Shown: positions 1 through 8,825 of the stretch, in pieces
Layout: every line of letters begins with the position of its first letter
Position numbering within the stretch: the stretch's first letter is position 1
Assembly: GCA_004558525.1 (NCBI GenBank)
Contig: SFCQ01000008.1
Coordinates: 57,305 to 121,304, forward strand
Origin: Clostridiales bacterium
GTDB taxonomy: Bacteria; Bacillota; Clostridia; Christensenellales; CAG-138
DNA: 64,000 bases
Direction: 5' to 3'
Made by a program: the position numbers and the translations under genes
The notes under the pieces: model-generated
Seen by the model: only the letters and a program-made list of their open reading frames with translations
Told to the model about the DNA's origin: nothing
Database searches by the model: none

Positions 1-551
1 TCGTTGAGCCAGCTTGTATCATAGAATATGTTGCCCCTGTTATTGCTGCAGTCAAGCCATATGTATACCTTGCCGTTTTCTATCTTCTCTATGCGGCCGC
101 CGTTTGCAAGCGACATTTTTATCGAGGCCGTGTTGCCTTCATTTATTGTAACGAGCGCCTCGTCAATGCCAAGCTTGCTGCATTCCTCAAGCGCGGCCCT
201 GAGCATCATCCTGCCGTAGCCCCTGCCCCTCGTCTCCGGCCGCACGGCATAGCCTATGTTGCCGCCATCGGCCCTGAGCTTGTCGGTCAAAAAATGCCTC
301 AGCTTTACCAGACCCACAGGCGCGCCGTCAACATAAAAAAAGAACATCGTCTGCGGCACCTTGAAGCCGTCATATATCCCGGTCCTCAGCGAGTCTGCGT
401 AGCAGCTTTCAAGCCATACGTTTTTATATTCAGCATAGCTCAAGCCGTTTGCGTCATTCATTAAGCCGTTTTCGTCCTTAGGTATGCTTTGCAGCATATC
501 ATATACGTCTCTGCCGCAATCCTTAGTAAGCTTTACAAGCTCTGTTTTCAT
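1..551 (-). CDS. GNAT family N-acetyltransferase (partial, C-terminus cut by window edge)
   Basis: The frame opens at an ATG (551-549) preceded by AGGAGG and stays open for 183 codons to the window edge, so the C-terminus is missing. The translation has the GNAT acetyl-CoA-binding signature: a strand ending GYAVRPETRGRGYG, then a helix and ALVTINEGNTASIKM, which matches the N-x-x-S-x-x-(V/M) end of the fold. GNAT enzymes move an acetyl group from acetyl-CoA to an amine; the substrate cannot be told here. It is divergent in position from nothing useful: downstream lies outside the window and upstream is repeat copy A. Confidence 0.8.
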   Translation of the reverse strand, partial: MKTELVKLTKDCGRDVYDMLQSIPKDENGLMNDANGLSYAEYKNVWLESCYADSLRTGIYDGFKVPQTMFFFYVDGAPVGLVKLRHFLTDKLRADGGNIGYAVRPETRGRGYGRMMLRAALEECSKLGIDEALVTINEGNTASIKMSLANGGRIEKIENGKVYIWLDCSNNRGNIFYDTSWLN

Positions 552-692
552 GATGATCGTGCCTCCTGCTGAATATTTCGTGCATTATATCACCATATAA
601 GCGGAGCGCGCAAGGCTGGGCAGCCGTTTTCGCCCCCCCCGCTGCGCCTATAAAGCAGAATATATTATTAGGGCCGGCATTGCCGGCCCCTT

Positions 693-851
693 GAGTGTCA
701 AAAAAGTGGCTGGTCGCCACTTTTTTGAGTTTTCACAGGTTTTGCCTCTCGCATTAGCTCCCGGGCGGCAAAACCTGCAAAGTACGAAAACGAGCCGGAT
801 TGAACATAAGGGGCTGCGGCCCCTTATCAACCCGGGGGTTTTTTGACACTC
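693..851 (+). mobile_element. Terminator-targeting MITE-like repeat, copy A (internally shortened)
   Basis: A 159-bp element bounded by perfect 13-bp inverted repeats: GAGTGTCAAAAAA at 693-705 and its complement at 839-851. Inside are a GTGGC/GCCAC hairpin with flanking A and T runs (700-726) and a GGTTTTGCC/GGCAAAACC stem (about 739-774). It lacks about 40 bp of the central region found in copies B and C. A 26-bp direct repeat, AGGGCCGGCATTGCCGGCCC plus CTTGAG, flanks it at 670-695 and 856-881. It carries no plausible protein. It fills most of the 552-903 gap between genes. Confidence 0.8.
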
Positions 852-855
852 TGTG

Positions 856-881
856 AGGGCCGGCATTGCCGGCCCCTTGAG
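856..881 (-). terminator. Terminator-like hairpin after degV, duplicated by repeat A
   Basis: GGGCCGGC..GCCGGCCC forms an 8-bp stem just past the degV stop. The identical hairpin is found at 670-695 on the other side of repeat A. The T-tract is weak here, but the original downstream context on the far side of the repeat (TAATAATATATT on the minus strand) is U-rich. Confidence 0.5.
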
Positions 882-903
882 AGTAAGTATCATTGCTTAT
901 TAT

Positions 904-1749
904 TCATTTCCTTATAAACAGCACGCCCAGCGTCCGCGGCCCGCAATGCGACGATACGGTGCAGCCGGCATGCGTCTCTATTATCTCGTCAAAGCTTTGA
1001 TATTGCTCTATCGTTTTCCTTGCAATATCCGCGTCCCCGTCAGGACAATGCGGATGGGTTATGAATATCCTGCCCAGTCTTATGTCGTCCCTGCCGTCAA
1101 GCCTGTCTTTTACATATTTCTGTATGCACTTTTCAAAGGAGCCCCTGTACTTCGTGCCTACGCGCATCGTGCCGTTCACTACCTCTATGCACGGCTTTAG
1201 CTGAAGCACGTTTGCCCCAAGCGCCATTATGGTGGAGCAGCGGCCGCCCTTCGCCAGGTAATCGAGCCTGTCAAGTATAAAGCTGGCGTCCACGTTAGGC
1301 ACTATGTCGCGCTCAAGCTCGTCAACTATCTCTTCCGCCTTCATGCCTGCCTCAGCCCTGAGCGCGGCTTCAATAACGACGTGGCCATGCCCGCTGGAAA
1401 GGTTCCTTGAATCCACAACGTAGACGTTTTTGAAATTCTCGGCAGCTATGCGCGCATTTTGGTAGCAGGAGGAAAAGTCGCTGGAAATGTTTATGTGTAT
1501 CACAGCATCGTTCTCCCGGCTCAGCTTTTCAAAGCGCTGCTCATAATCATTCGGCGTAACGGCAGCCGTTGACGCAAGCGCGCCGCCCGCGGCAACGTGA
1601 GCGAATACATCGTCCGGCAATATCTCAATGCCGTCCTTAAGGGTTTTTCCGCCAAGCGTTATATACAGGGGGAAAAGCTCTATATAGTGCTTGTTGAGCA
1701 GCTCCCTGCTAAGGTCGCAGGTGCTGTCCGACGTTATTTTTATAGCCAT
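904..1749 (-). CDS. DegV family fatty-acid-binding protein
   Basis: A 281-residue protein, the usual DegV length. The N-terminal SDSTCDLS and the conserved RLDYLAKGGR stretch are hallmarks of DegV/FakB proteins, which bind a fatty acid and present it to the FakA kinase for phospholipid synthesis. The start is ATG with CGGAGG upstream. No fakA is visible nearby, so the partner must be elsewhere. Which fatty acid it prefers cannot be read from sequence. Confidence 0.9.
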   Translation of the reverse strand: MAIKITSDSTCDLSRELLNKHYIELFPLYITLGGKTLKDGIEILPDDVFAHVAAGGALASTAAVTPNDYEQRFEKLSRENDAVIHINISSDFSSCYQNARIAAENFKNVYVVDSRNLSSGHGHVVIEAALRAEAGMKAEEIVDELERDIVPNVDASFILDRLDYLAKGGRCSTIMALGANVLQLKPCIEVVNGTMRVGTKYRGSFEKCIQKYVKDRLDGRDDIRLGRIFITHPHCPDGDADIARKTIEQYQSFDEIIETHAGCTVSSHCGPRTLGVLFIRK

Positions 1750-1780
1750 GATAAACCTCCGAATATATTGCTGTCAGCAT

Positions 1781-1813
1781 AGTATAATGCGTCAATATTA
1801 ACACAGTATTAAC
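1781..1813 (-). promoter_or_regulatory. Possible degV promoter with direct repeats
   Basis: On the minus strand a TATACT -10 box lies at 1781-1786 with only a weak -35. Two copies of TGTTAATA (1795-1802 and 1806-1813) sit just upstream, spaced 11 bp apart, and could be an operator. Confidence 0.35.
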
Positions 1814-1955
1814 ATTTGCCAAAAAGCGGCCGTAAAGCGCTTGTATTGCGTATGCTGCCAAAAACCGGCTTTACTTTATGCATCCTTAAGTATACAATCA
1901 AGCTGATAGGATAAAGCATAGCGAACATACTTAACAAATCAAAGGAGGCTTGATA

Positions 1956-2741
1956 ATGCGATTGGCACATTGCACCTGCGCCAGGGTGCGCGAATATCTT
2001 AAGCACAGCAAAACGATAATGATAGTGCTCGGCAGCACCGAGAACCACGGCAACCATATGCCGCTTGGGACAGACACGCTAATACCCGAAAAAATAGCCG
2101 AGCTTACGGAAAAGCAGAGCGGCATAATGATAGCGCCCGCTATGCCCTATGGCGCGGCAGACTCGCTGCTTGGCTACACAGGCACGGTATCGCTTGGCGT
2201 AGAAGGGCTATTGGACGTGCTTACAAGGATAACGGAATGCCTTTATGATTACGGCTTCCGCAAGTTTATAATACTTAACGGGCACGGCGGCAACATAAAA
2301 AGCATAGAGATGCTTGGCCGCAGGCTATACAAAAAGGGGGCCTACCTTGCCTGCCTCAACTGGTGGTTAATGGCCGGCGAGCTTAATCCCGCCTGGGCAG
2401 GCGGTCACGGCGGCGCGGAAGAAACAGCCGGAGTTATGGCCATCGACCCCGCCCTCATAGACTGCGAGCATATAGACGAGCCGCTTATTCTTCAAAACGA
2501 TATAGACGAAAGCATGCCCTCTGCGGGCTGGGACAAGGTAAGCTTCATGGGGGCAAGCGTTACTATACCGCGGCCTGCGCTAAGCTACAATAAAAACGGC
2601 TGGTATGGGCCGGACAGGCCGAACCTTGCCACAAAGGAATGGGGCGACGCTATGCTAAGCGCTATGGCGGACTACACGGCAAAGTTCATAGAGGCTTTTG
2701 AGCATGTTGCCCTGCCCAAGGCTGATAAGGAGGAGGAATGA
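1956..2741 (+). CDS. Creatininase family amidohydrolase
   Basis: A 261-residue protein with the two creatininase signatures: GSTENHGNHMPLGTDT near residue 30, holding Glu, His and Asp metal ligands, and LNGHGGN near residue 108. Family members are zinc or manganese amidohydrolases acting on cyclic amides such as creatinine or related formamides; the substrate here is unknown. I chose the ATG at 1956, 7 nt after AGGAGG, over a TTG two codons earlier. It is followed after 4 nt by an M42 peptidase, suggesting co-transcription and a shared peptide or amide degradation role. Confidence 0.85.
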   Translation: MRLAHCTCARVREYLKHSKTIMIVLGSTENHGNHMPLGTDTLIPEKIAELTEKQSGIMIAPAMPYGAADSLLGYTGTVSLGVEGLLDVLTRITECLYDYGFRKFIILNGHGGNIKSIEMLGRRLYKKGAYLACLNWWLMAGELNPAWAGGHGGAEETAGVMAIDPALIDCEHIDEPLILQNDIDESMPSAGWDKVSFMGASVTIPRPALSYNKNGWYGPDRPNLATKEWGDAMLSAMADYTAKFIEAFEHVALPKADKEEE

Positions 2742-2745
2742 GCCT

Positions 2746-3876
2746 ATGCTGATAAACACCGCTTTCGCCGGCGGTAAAGCCGCGGCTGAAGAAAAAACGC
2801 TGCCGATACAGATGGAAGTCATACGCGCACTTGCGCAGGCAAAGGGCCCAAGCGGCTTTGAAGACGAGACGATATCAGTAGCCCGCGCCCAGCTTGAGGA
2901 TATATGCGATATTGAAGAGGACAGCCTGAGGAATTTATATATATACAGGCGCAGAAACAGCGGCGATAAACCCGTGCTTATGTTAGACGCGCATGCGGAC
3001 GAGGTAGGCTTTATGGTACATTCCATCAAGCCGAACGGCACGCTCAGATTCGTTGAGCTTGGACGATGGAGCAAAAACACGCTGCCCGGGACAAGGGTGC
3101 TTGTAAGGAACCGTGACGACGAATGGATAGTTGGCGCCATAGCAGCAAAGCCGCCGCATTTTATGACAGATGATGAAAAAAGGCTAAACCAGGTGCAGCC
3201 GGTTGCGAGCCTTGTTATAGACATAGGCGCAAGGAGCGCAAATGAGGCCGAAGAGGTATTCGGCATACGCATAGGCGAGCCTGTCGTGGCAGCGACCGAG
3301 TTCTATTATGATGAAAAAAGGGACGTTATGCACGGCCGCGCGTTCGATTGCCGCATAGGCTGCGCCGCGCTTATAGAGAGCATGCGCATACTTGCCGAAA
3401 AGGAGCTTGATGTTGATGTGGTCGCCGTGCTTTCCTCTCAGGAGGAGGTCGGTGAGCGCGGCTGCAAGGTAGCCGTAAATAAGGTCAAGCCGGATATAGC
3501 CATAGTATTTGAAGGCTGCCCTGCCGACGATACCTTTGGCGAGACATACTCTATGCAGACCATGCTCAAAAAAGGACCTATGCTGAGATATATGGATACC
3601 TCGGTAATATGCAGCCCGCGCTTTCAAAGGTTTGCACTCGATACCGCCGAAGCCGGCGCGCTGATGGTACAGGCCTCCGTGCGAGAGGGCGGCGGCAACA
3701 ATGCGGCCGTTATACAGGCTCAGCTCATAGGCGCACCCTCGATAGTAATGGGCGTGCCTGTGCGCTACATACACGGGCCAAGCTGCATAACGAGCTTTAC
3801 CGATTATGCGGCCACGGTAAGGCTTGCCGTGAGCATAGCCGAAAAGCTGAACAGAAGCGTTATAGCCTCGTTTTGA
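2746..3876 (+). CDS. M42 family metallopeptidase (FrvX/glutamyl aminopeptidase-like)
   Basis: A 376-residue protein with M42 landmarks: DAHADEVGFMV (first metal His/Asp), FDCRIGCAALIE, SSQEEVGERG (catalytic Glu pair) and GCPADDT. M42 enzymes are dinuclear, usually dodecameric cytosolic aminopeptidases that trim short peptides. The start is the ATG at 2746, 9 nt after AGGAGG, rather than an in-frame ATG 16 codons upstream inside the preceding gene. It forms a two-gene unit with the creatininase-family gene. A hairpin with a T-rich tail follows. Confidence 0.9.
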   Translation: MLINTAFAGGKAAAEEKTLPIQMEVIRALAQAKGPSGFEDETISVARAQLEDICDIEEDSLRNLYIYRRRNSGDKPVLMLDAHADEVGFMVHSIKPNGTLRFVELGRWSKNTLPGTRVLVRNRDDEWIVGAIAAKPPHFMTDDEKRLNQVQPVASLVIDIGARSANEAEEVFGIRIGEPVVAATEFYYDEKRDVMHGRAFDCRIGCAALIESMRILAEKELDVDVVAVLSSQEEVGERGCKVAVNKVKPDIAIVFEGCPADDTFGETYSMQTMLKKGPMLRYMDTSVICSPRFQRFALDTAEAGALMVQASVREGGGNNAAVIQAQLIGAPSIVMGVPVRYIHGPSCITSFTDYAATVRLAVSIAEKLNRSVIASF

Positions 3877-3901
3877 CCTCCGCCCGAGCAGGCTCATATA
3901 T

Positions 3902-3932
3902 AGGGGCGTATCTTCGCCCCTGATTTGTTTTA
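3902..3932 (+). terminator. Rho-independent terminator after the M42 peptidase
   Basis: AGGGGCG/CGCCCCT stem with a 6-nt loop followed by TGATTTGTTTT, 25 nt past the stop codon. Confidence 0.75.
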
Positions 3933-4043
3933 TAAATTTCAGTATACCAGCATATCGTATACCGATATAATATATTTCATAATAGCTTGTGTTCAGCCTT
4001 TATTTTACAAATTATGCCAAAACGGGCGGTTGCCTGCGCCTTG

Positions 4044-4072
4044 TTGACATGTCGGATAGCGTTTTGTATTAT
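4044..4072 (+). promoter_or_regulatory. Distal sigma-70-type promoter for the VanX-like gene
   Basis: TTGACA (4044-4049), 17 bp, TATTAT (4067-4072). Transcription from here would give a leader of about 115 nt with no structure I recognise. Confidence 0.5.
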
Positions 4073-4139
4073 CAACGTCAAAAGCCCCCTCTCAGCCGTC
4101 TTTGCGGCTCCGGATCTTAGGCATAAACCTATTGCACTA

Positions 4140-4168
4140 TTGAAAAAGGAACGCCGCGGTGCTATCAT
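4140..4168 (+). promoter_or_regulatory. Proximal sigma-70-type promoter for the VanX-like gene
   Basis: TTGAAA (4140-4145), 17 bp, TATCAT (4163-4168). The start point would be about 20 nt before the ATG, just ahead of the AGGAGGT site. With the distal promoter this covers the 319-bp gap at 3877-4195. Confidence 0.55.
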
Positions 4169-4195
4169 TACGCCATAATGCATAGGAGGTGCAGC

Positions 4196-4840
4196 ATGAA
4201 CATAAGCACATTCGGCATACCAAAAGCAGGATTGCCCGATGGCTTTGTCTACATAGACGAGCTTATTGAGGATTGCATAATAGACGCAAAGTATGCGGGA
4301 ACGGACAACTTTATGGGCAGGCCCGCCGCAGGCTACGAGCAGCCTCTTGTAGTGATGAGCAGGCAGCTTGCGGATTGCTGCGTGAAGGCTGCCGGTATTT
4401 TGAGGGAGCAGGGCTACCTGGTCAAGTTTTATGACGCCTACAGGCCGCAAAGCGCTGTGGACGATTTTTGCCGCTGGGGGGAGGCGCTTGACGACATACG
4501 CAGAAAGCCTGTGCATTACCCCAACGAGGAAAAGGCCGATGTGTTCAAAAAAGGCTATATTGCCCGCCGCTCCGGCCACACGCGGGGCAAAGCGGTCGAT
4601 CTTACCATAGTTGATATGAAAACGCATCAGGAGGCCGATATGGGCTCCATATTCGACTTTATGGACGAGCGCTCGCACCACGGAGCAGCCGGCCTGACAA
4701 AGGAGCAGGAGCATAACCGCAGGCTGCTTTGCGATGCAATGCTGTCCTCCGGCCTTACGCTGCTTGATTCGGAATGGTGGCATTACAGTCTCGATCCCGA
4801 GCCGTATCCGGACACTTATTTCAACTTTCCAATAAAGTAA
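4196..4840 (+). CDS. D-alanyl-D-alanine dipeptidase (M15D, VanX/DdpX-like)
   Basis: A 214-residue cytosolic zinc peptidase. The family motifs are all present: DAYRP near residue 82, SGHTRGKAVDLT (SxHxxGxAxD, two zinc ligands) near residue 128, and EWWHY (catalytic Glu and zinc His) near residue 195. VanX-type enzymes hydrolyse D-Ala-D-Ala; chromosomal relatives often recycle cell-wall dipeptide rather than confer glycopeptide resistance. No vanH/vanA/vanR/vanS neighbours are present, so a resistance role is unlikely. The ATG at 4196 was chosen for its AGGAGGT 5 nt upstream. Confidence 0.9.
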   Translation: MNISTFGIPKAGLPDGFVYIDELIEDCIIDAKYAGTDNFMGRPAAGYEQPLVVMSRQLADCCVKAAGILREQGYLVKFYDAYRPQSAVDDFCRWGEALDDIRRKPVHYPNEEKADVFKKGYIARRSGHTRGKAVDLTIVDMKTHQEADMGSIFDFMDERSHHGAAGLTKEQEHNRRLLCDAMLSSGLTLLDSEWWHYSLDPEPYPDTYFNFPIK

Positions 4841-4854
4841 AGCATATGAACACA

Positions 4855-4885
4855 GCGTTCCCAAAGTTGGTGGGAACGCCGTTTG
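4855..4885. terminator. Bidirectional terminator between the dipeptidase and trxA
   Basis: GCGTTCCCA/TGGGAACGC 9-bp stem with a 7-nt loop, lying in the short gap between two converging genes. Confidence 0.7.
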
Positions 4886-4898
4886 TATTCAGCCTGTG

Positions 4899-5216
4899 TC
4901 AGCCCATTATTTCCTCAAGCGCGTCGGCATACTCGCTCTTATCCCTTGCGCCTATGAGCCGGTTAAGCTCCTGACCGTCCTTAAACAGTATAACGCACGG
5001 TATGCTCATTATGCGGAAGCGCTTTGCAAGCGCCTTCTCGTCATCAACATTTACCTTGCAGACCTCGGCCCTTCCGTCATACTCCACGGCAAGCTCCTCA
5101 ATCTCCGGTCCTATCATGCGGCATGGACCGCACCAGGTTGCCCAGAAGTCGACAAGCGCCGGTTTGCCGCCGTTTATAACGGCATCAAAATCAGTTTCTG
5201 TAAGATGCTTAAGCAT
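4899..5216 (-). CDS. trxA: Thioredoxin
   Basis: A 105-residue thioredoxin with the WCGPC redox centre (Cys29, Cys32) after VDFWATW and a cis-proline segment SIPCVILF near residue 75. It reduces protein disulfides using electrons from thioredoxin reductase. It is the last gene of the hisS-aspS-rseC-trxA series, 32 nt after rseC, and sits next to another thiol/Fe-S-related protein, which fits a redox housekeeping role. Confidence 0.95.
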   Translation of the reverse strand: MLKHLTETDFDAVINGGKPALVDFWATWCGPCRMIGPEIEELAVEYDGRAEVCKVNVDDEKALAKRFRIMSIPCVILFKDGQELNRLIGARDKSEYADALEEIMG

Positions 5217-5248
5217 AGCTGTTTCTCCTTTACTATTATAGTTTTTGA

Positions 5249-5695
5249 TCAGTGCGCATGCGGGCAGCCATCGTCATTGCCGTCGTTTTCGCCGGCAAAG
5301 CCCGTCATGCGCGGCTTGAACTCATTCATTTTTGCAAACTTAGGCTCGAGCGCCTTAAGTATAAAAAAGCTGCCGGCGGAAAACGCCACGCCGCCTATCG
5401 CGCCATAAAGCTCGCCTATAACACAGCCTAAGGCAACGCCTGCCACAAGGAACACGAGCGGAATACCGTATACGATAACGCTTGCCTTGAGCACGCTTTT
5501 TGCATGCATCTCAATGTATACCGTATCGCCCTCTTTTGCGTTAAGGGCGTTGTCCATATCTATATCCGCCTCGTTAGAGCCGAAGCGGAAGCACGCGTTG
5601 CAGTGTCCGCACGCATCCGTTTTCTTAAAGCGCACGGTGGCTTTTTTGCCGCTTACCGCAACCACTGTTCCCTGCTGCCTTACTTCCTCACTCAT
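5249..5695 (-). CDS. rseC: SoxR-reducing system protein RseC/MucC family
   Basis: A 148-residue protein with an N-terminal beta domain carrying the CGHCNAC cysteine cluster at about residues 29-35, then two membrane segments (about residues 70-115) and a hydrophilic His-rich tail ending PHAH. This is the architecture of RseC/MucC, in Clostridia often a lone relative of Rnf-associated redox proteins. It overlaps the end of aspS by 8 nt, so it is translationally coupled. Its exact role is not established outside the Rsx/Rnf context. Confidence 0.85.
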   Translation of the reverse strand: MSEEVRQQGTVVAVSGKKATVRFKKTDACGHCNACFRFGSNEADIDMDNALNAKEGDTVYIEMHAKSVLKASVIVYGIPLVFLVAGVALGCVIGELYGAIGGVAFSAGSFFILKALEPKFAKMNEFKPRMTGFAGENDGNDDGCPHAH

Positions 5696-7463
5696 CTATA
5701 TCCACCTTAATATGCAGCTCGTTAAGCTGCTTGTCCGTGACCTCGCTGGGCGCGCCCATAAGTATATCCTGGGCGTTCTTGTTCATCGGGAAGGGTATTA
5801 TCTCCCTTATGCTATCTTCCCCTGCAAGCAGCATTACCATACGGTCAACGCCCGGGGCGATGCCTGCATGAGGCGGCGCGCCATAGCAGAAGGCGTTATA
5901 CATTGCCGGGAATTTGCTCTTAACATCGTCCTCGCCAAGCCTCACCAGCCTGAACGCCTCTATCATTATTTCAGGATCGTGATTCCTTACCGCCCCTGAG
6001 GAAAGCTCTATGCCGTTGCAGACAAGGTCGTACTGCTGAGCGGTTATGGTGAGCGGGTCTATCTCGCCGCGTATAGCCTTCTTAAGCGTTTCAGCGCCGC
6101 CGCCGGGCATGGAGAACGGATTATGGCAGAACTCCAGCTCGCCCGATTCATCGCCTATCTCATACATCGGAAAATCCACTACCCAGCAGAACTCATAGCG
6201 CTCCTTATCCATATGCCCGGGTACGGCTGCGCCGAGCATCTTGCGCATGACGCCGGCTGTCTTCTGCGCGGCAGCCTTTGTTCCCGCAGTAACGCCTACA
6301 AGGCAGCCGGGAGTAAGCTTGAGCGCCTCGGTTATGGCCTGATGGTGCGGCGTAATGAACTTGGCTACGCCGCCGGCAAAGCTGCCGTCAGGCTCTACCT
6401 TGAACCAATACGGCTTTTGACCGGCCTGCACCTCAACATCGGCGCAAAGCTTGTCAATATGCTTCCTTGTAAGCTCACAGCCGCTGCATGCTATGGCCTT
6501 TACGGTGTTTCCCTTTGCAAACGGGGCAAACTCGCTGCCTTCAACAATGTTAGTTATATCCTGTACCCTGAGATCTATGCGGTAATCCGGCTTGTCGCTG
6601 CCGAACTGCTCCAAAGCGTCATTGTACGATATGCGCTTGAACGGCGCGGAGGAGGCAACGTTGTATGTGCCGTATTTTGCGAATATAGGCGGCAGCACGT
6701 CCTCTATTACGGAGAACACGTCCTCCTGCGTGGCAAACGCCATCTCCATATCGAGCTGATAGAACTCGCCCGGGCTCCTGTCCCCCCTCGCGTCCTCATC
6801 ACGGAAGCAGGGGGCTATCTGGAAATACCTGTCAAAGCCGGAGGTCATAAGGAGCTGCTTGAACTGCTGCGGCGCCTGCGGAAGGGCGTAGAACTTGCCC
6901 GGGTGCTTCCTCGCGGGCACGAGATAATCCCTTGCGCCCTCTGGGCTTGAAGCGGTAAGTATGGGCGTTGTTATCTCAAGGAAATCATGCTCGAGCATGG
7001 CCTTGCGCAGCGCGGCTATAACGTTGCACCTTAATATTATGTTGTTCTTAACGGCAGGATTTCTCAAATCAAGATAGCGGTATTTGAGCCTCTGCGTCTC
7101 GTCGGCTTCGCGGCTGCGGTTTATCTCAAAGGGCAGCTCGTTGTGCTGGCAGCGGCCAAGCACCTCGATTTTGTCGGGAACCACCTCTATCTCGCCCGTG
7201 GGCAGCTTGTTGTTTTTGCTGGCCCTTTCTCTTACCGTGCCCGAAACGGATATGGTGGATTCCTTGTTTATGCCCTTAACAAGGTTCATCATCTCCTCGG
7301 TCTCTATAACTATCTGAGTTACGCCGTAAAAGTCGCGCAGCACAACAAAGGCAAAGTTGCTGCCTACTGTGCGCACGTTTTCAAGCCAGCCTGCCAGCGT
7401 GACATGCTCGCCCGCGTTGCCGAGCCTAAGCTCGCCGCAGGTATGGGTACGGGACTGAATCAT
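5688..7463 (-). CDS. aspS: Aspartate--tRNA ligase
   Basis: A 591-residue bacterial-type AspRS. The order is an N-terminal OB anticodon-binding domain (about 1-110), class II core with motif 2 FRDEDARGDRSPGEFYQ, the bacterial GAD insertion (about 290-420) and a C-terminal motif 3 APGVDRMVML. It charges tRNA-Asp with aspartate. It lies 65 nt after hisS and shares the upstream T-box. A discriminating versus non-discriminating enzyme cannot be told without structural modelling. Confidence 0.97.
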   Translation of the reverse strand: MIQSRTHTCGELRLGNAGEHVTLAGWLENVRTVGSNFAFVVLRDFYGVTQIVIETEEMMNLVKGINKESTISVSGTVRERASKNNKLPTGEIEVVPDKIEVLGRCQHNELPFEINRSREADETQRLKYRYLDLRNPAVKNNIILRCNVIAALRKAMLEHDFLEITTPILTASSPEGARDYLVPARKHPGKFYALPQAPQQFKQLLMTSGFDRYFQIAPCFRDEDARGDRSPGEFYQLDMEMAFATQEDVFSVIEDVLPPIFAKYGTYNVASSAPFKRISYNDALEQFGSDKPDYRIDLRVQDITNIVEGSEFAPFAKGNTVKAIACSGCELTRKHIDKLCADVEVQAGQKPYWFKVEPDGSFAGGVAKFITPHHQAITEALKLTPGCLVGVTAGTKAAAQKTAGVMRKMLGAAVPGHMDKERYEFCWVVDFPMYEIGDESGELEFCHNPFSMPGGGAETLKKAIRGEIDPLTITAQQYDLVCNGIELSSGAVRNHDPEIMIEAFRLVRLGEDDVKSKFPAMYNAFCYGAPPHAGIAPGVDRMVMLLAGEDSIREIIPFPMNKNAQDILMGAPSEVTDKQLNELHIKVDIDE

Positions 7464-7528
7464 ATGCTGTGTCCTTCTTTCTGTTAAAATTGTTTATTAT
7501 GGAAGCGCGGCTCAAACAACGCCGCGCC

Positions 7529-8797
7529 TTATCGCTCGGCTATAAGCTCCTTCGCTTTTTGTGCAAAGCCTTCAAGCGGCAGCGCGGTCTCCGTGCCGTC
7601 TGCCATGTTTTTAAGCTTAAGCCGGCCGCTCTTTACCTCATCCTCGCCTATAACGGCGACGAACCTTGCCTTGAGCTTGTCCGCGTATTTGAACTGCGCC
7701 TTAAAGCTCCTGCCAACGTGGTCAAAATCCGTCTTTACGCCAAGCTCGCGCAGCTGCTTCGCCATGCTCAGGCCAATGTTGCGAGCTTCATCGCCCATAG
7801 GCGCTATGTACACGTCCACAAGGTCAGGCTCAGGTATAGGGGCAAAGCTTTCCGCCACCAGCAGCAGCCTTTCCATGCCCATGCCGAACCCTACCGCGTT
7901 CATCTTAGGCCCGCCAAGTTCCTCTATAAGCCCATCGTAACGCCCGCCGCCGCAAACGGTGCCGGTGTACGCGCCCTCTGTAGAGACAAGCTCGAACACG
8001 GTCTTTGTATAATAGTCGAGGCCCCTTACTATCATGGGATCGACCTCGTACTCTATTGCGAGCGCGTCAAGGCAGCCTTTAAGCTCCTCAAAGTGGGCTT
8101 TGCACTCAGGGCAAAGATACTCCAGCACCTTGGTGGCGTTCGCGGCTATCTCGCCGCATCTCTTCTCCTTGCAGTCAAGTATCCTCAGCGGGTTCTTTTC
8201 ATAGCGGGTCTTGCAGGTATCGCAAAGCGAGTCATAGTTTTCTTTTAAGTATGCCTTCAGCGCCTCGTTATACTTTGGCCTGCACTCAGGGCAGCCTATG
8301 CTGTTTATTCTTGCCTTTACGCTTTTTATGCCAAGGCTTAGAAGTATGCTCATTGCAAGCGATATCACCTCCGCGTCGGCGCTCGCCCTGGGCGCGCCAA
8401 ACACCTCTATGCCAAACTGGTGATGCTCCCTGAGCCTTCCTGCCTGCGGCTTTTCGTAGCGGAAAACAGGGCAATACAGATAGAACATCTTGGTCGGCTG
8501 AGCGTCGGCAAAAAGCTTGTTTTCAAGGAACATGCGCACGGCTCCGGCAGTACCTTCCGGCTTAAGGGTAACGGAACGCTCGCCCTTGTCGGTGAAGGTA
8601 TACATCTCCTTCTGCACAATATCCGTTGTGTCGCCTACTCCCCTTGCAAAAAGCTCCGTATGCTCCAGCACCGGCGTGCGCGTTTCACGATAGCCAAACT
8701 CGGCGCAGCGCTCGCGCATAAGCTTTTCAATATACTGCCACTTGTAGCTTTCCTTTGGGGTAATGTCCTTCATACCCTTGGGCGCCTGGATCTGCAT
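7529..8797 (-). CDS. hisS: Histidine--tRNA ligase
   Basis: A 422-residue class II synthetase. The N-terminus QIQAPKGMKDI, motif 2 around RYEKPQAGRLREHHQF, the histidine-binding GLDYYTKTVFE and the glycine-rich GGGRYDGL are diagnostic. A Cys-rich stretch (CPECRPK, CDTCKTR, CPECKAH; about residues 185-235) between motif 2 and the histidine A motif looks like the zinc-ribbon-bearing insertion found in some clostridial HisRS. It is the first gene after the T-box leader. Confidence 0.96.
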   Translation of the reverse strand: MQIQAPKGMKDITPKESYKWQYIEKLMRERCAEFGYRETRTPVLEHTELFARGVGDTTDIVQKEMYTFTDKGERSVTLKPEGTAGAVRMFLENKLFADAQPTKMFYLYCPVFRYEKPQAGRLREHHQFGIEVFGAPRASADAEVISLAMSILLSLGIKSVKARINSIGCPECRPKYNEALKAYLKENYDSLCDTCKTRYEKNPLRILDCKEKRCGEIAANATKVLEYLCPECKAHFEELKGCLDALAIEYEVDPMIVRGLDYYTKTVFELVSTEGAYTGTVCGGGRYDGLIEELGGPKMNAVGFGMGMERLLLVAESFAPIPEPDLVDVYIAPMGDEARNIGLSMAKQLRELGVKTDFDHVGRSFKAQFKYADKLKARFVAVIGEDEVKSGRLKLKNMADGTETALPLEGFAQKAKELIAER

Positions 8798-8825
8798 AAC
8801 ACACCTCTCTAAGCAAAATATTTTA

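Noticed and set aside
648..893. Open frame on the minus strand across repeat A, and similar ones at 15810-16067 and 22925-23419
   Set aside because: All lie over copies of the same repeat, have no ribosome site and change with the indels between copies. The related peptides come from the repeat.
4196..4840. Glycopeptide-resistance gene
   Set aside because: Although VanX-like, it has no vanH, ligase or VanRS neighbours and its own housekeeping-type promoter; chromosomal dipeptide recycling is more likely.
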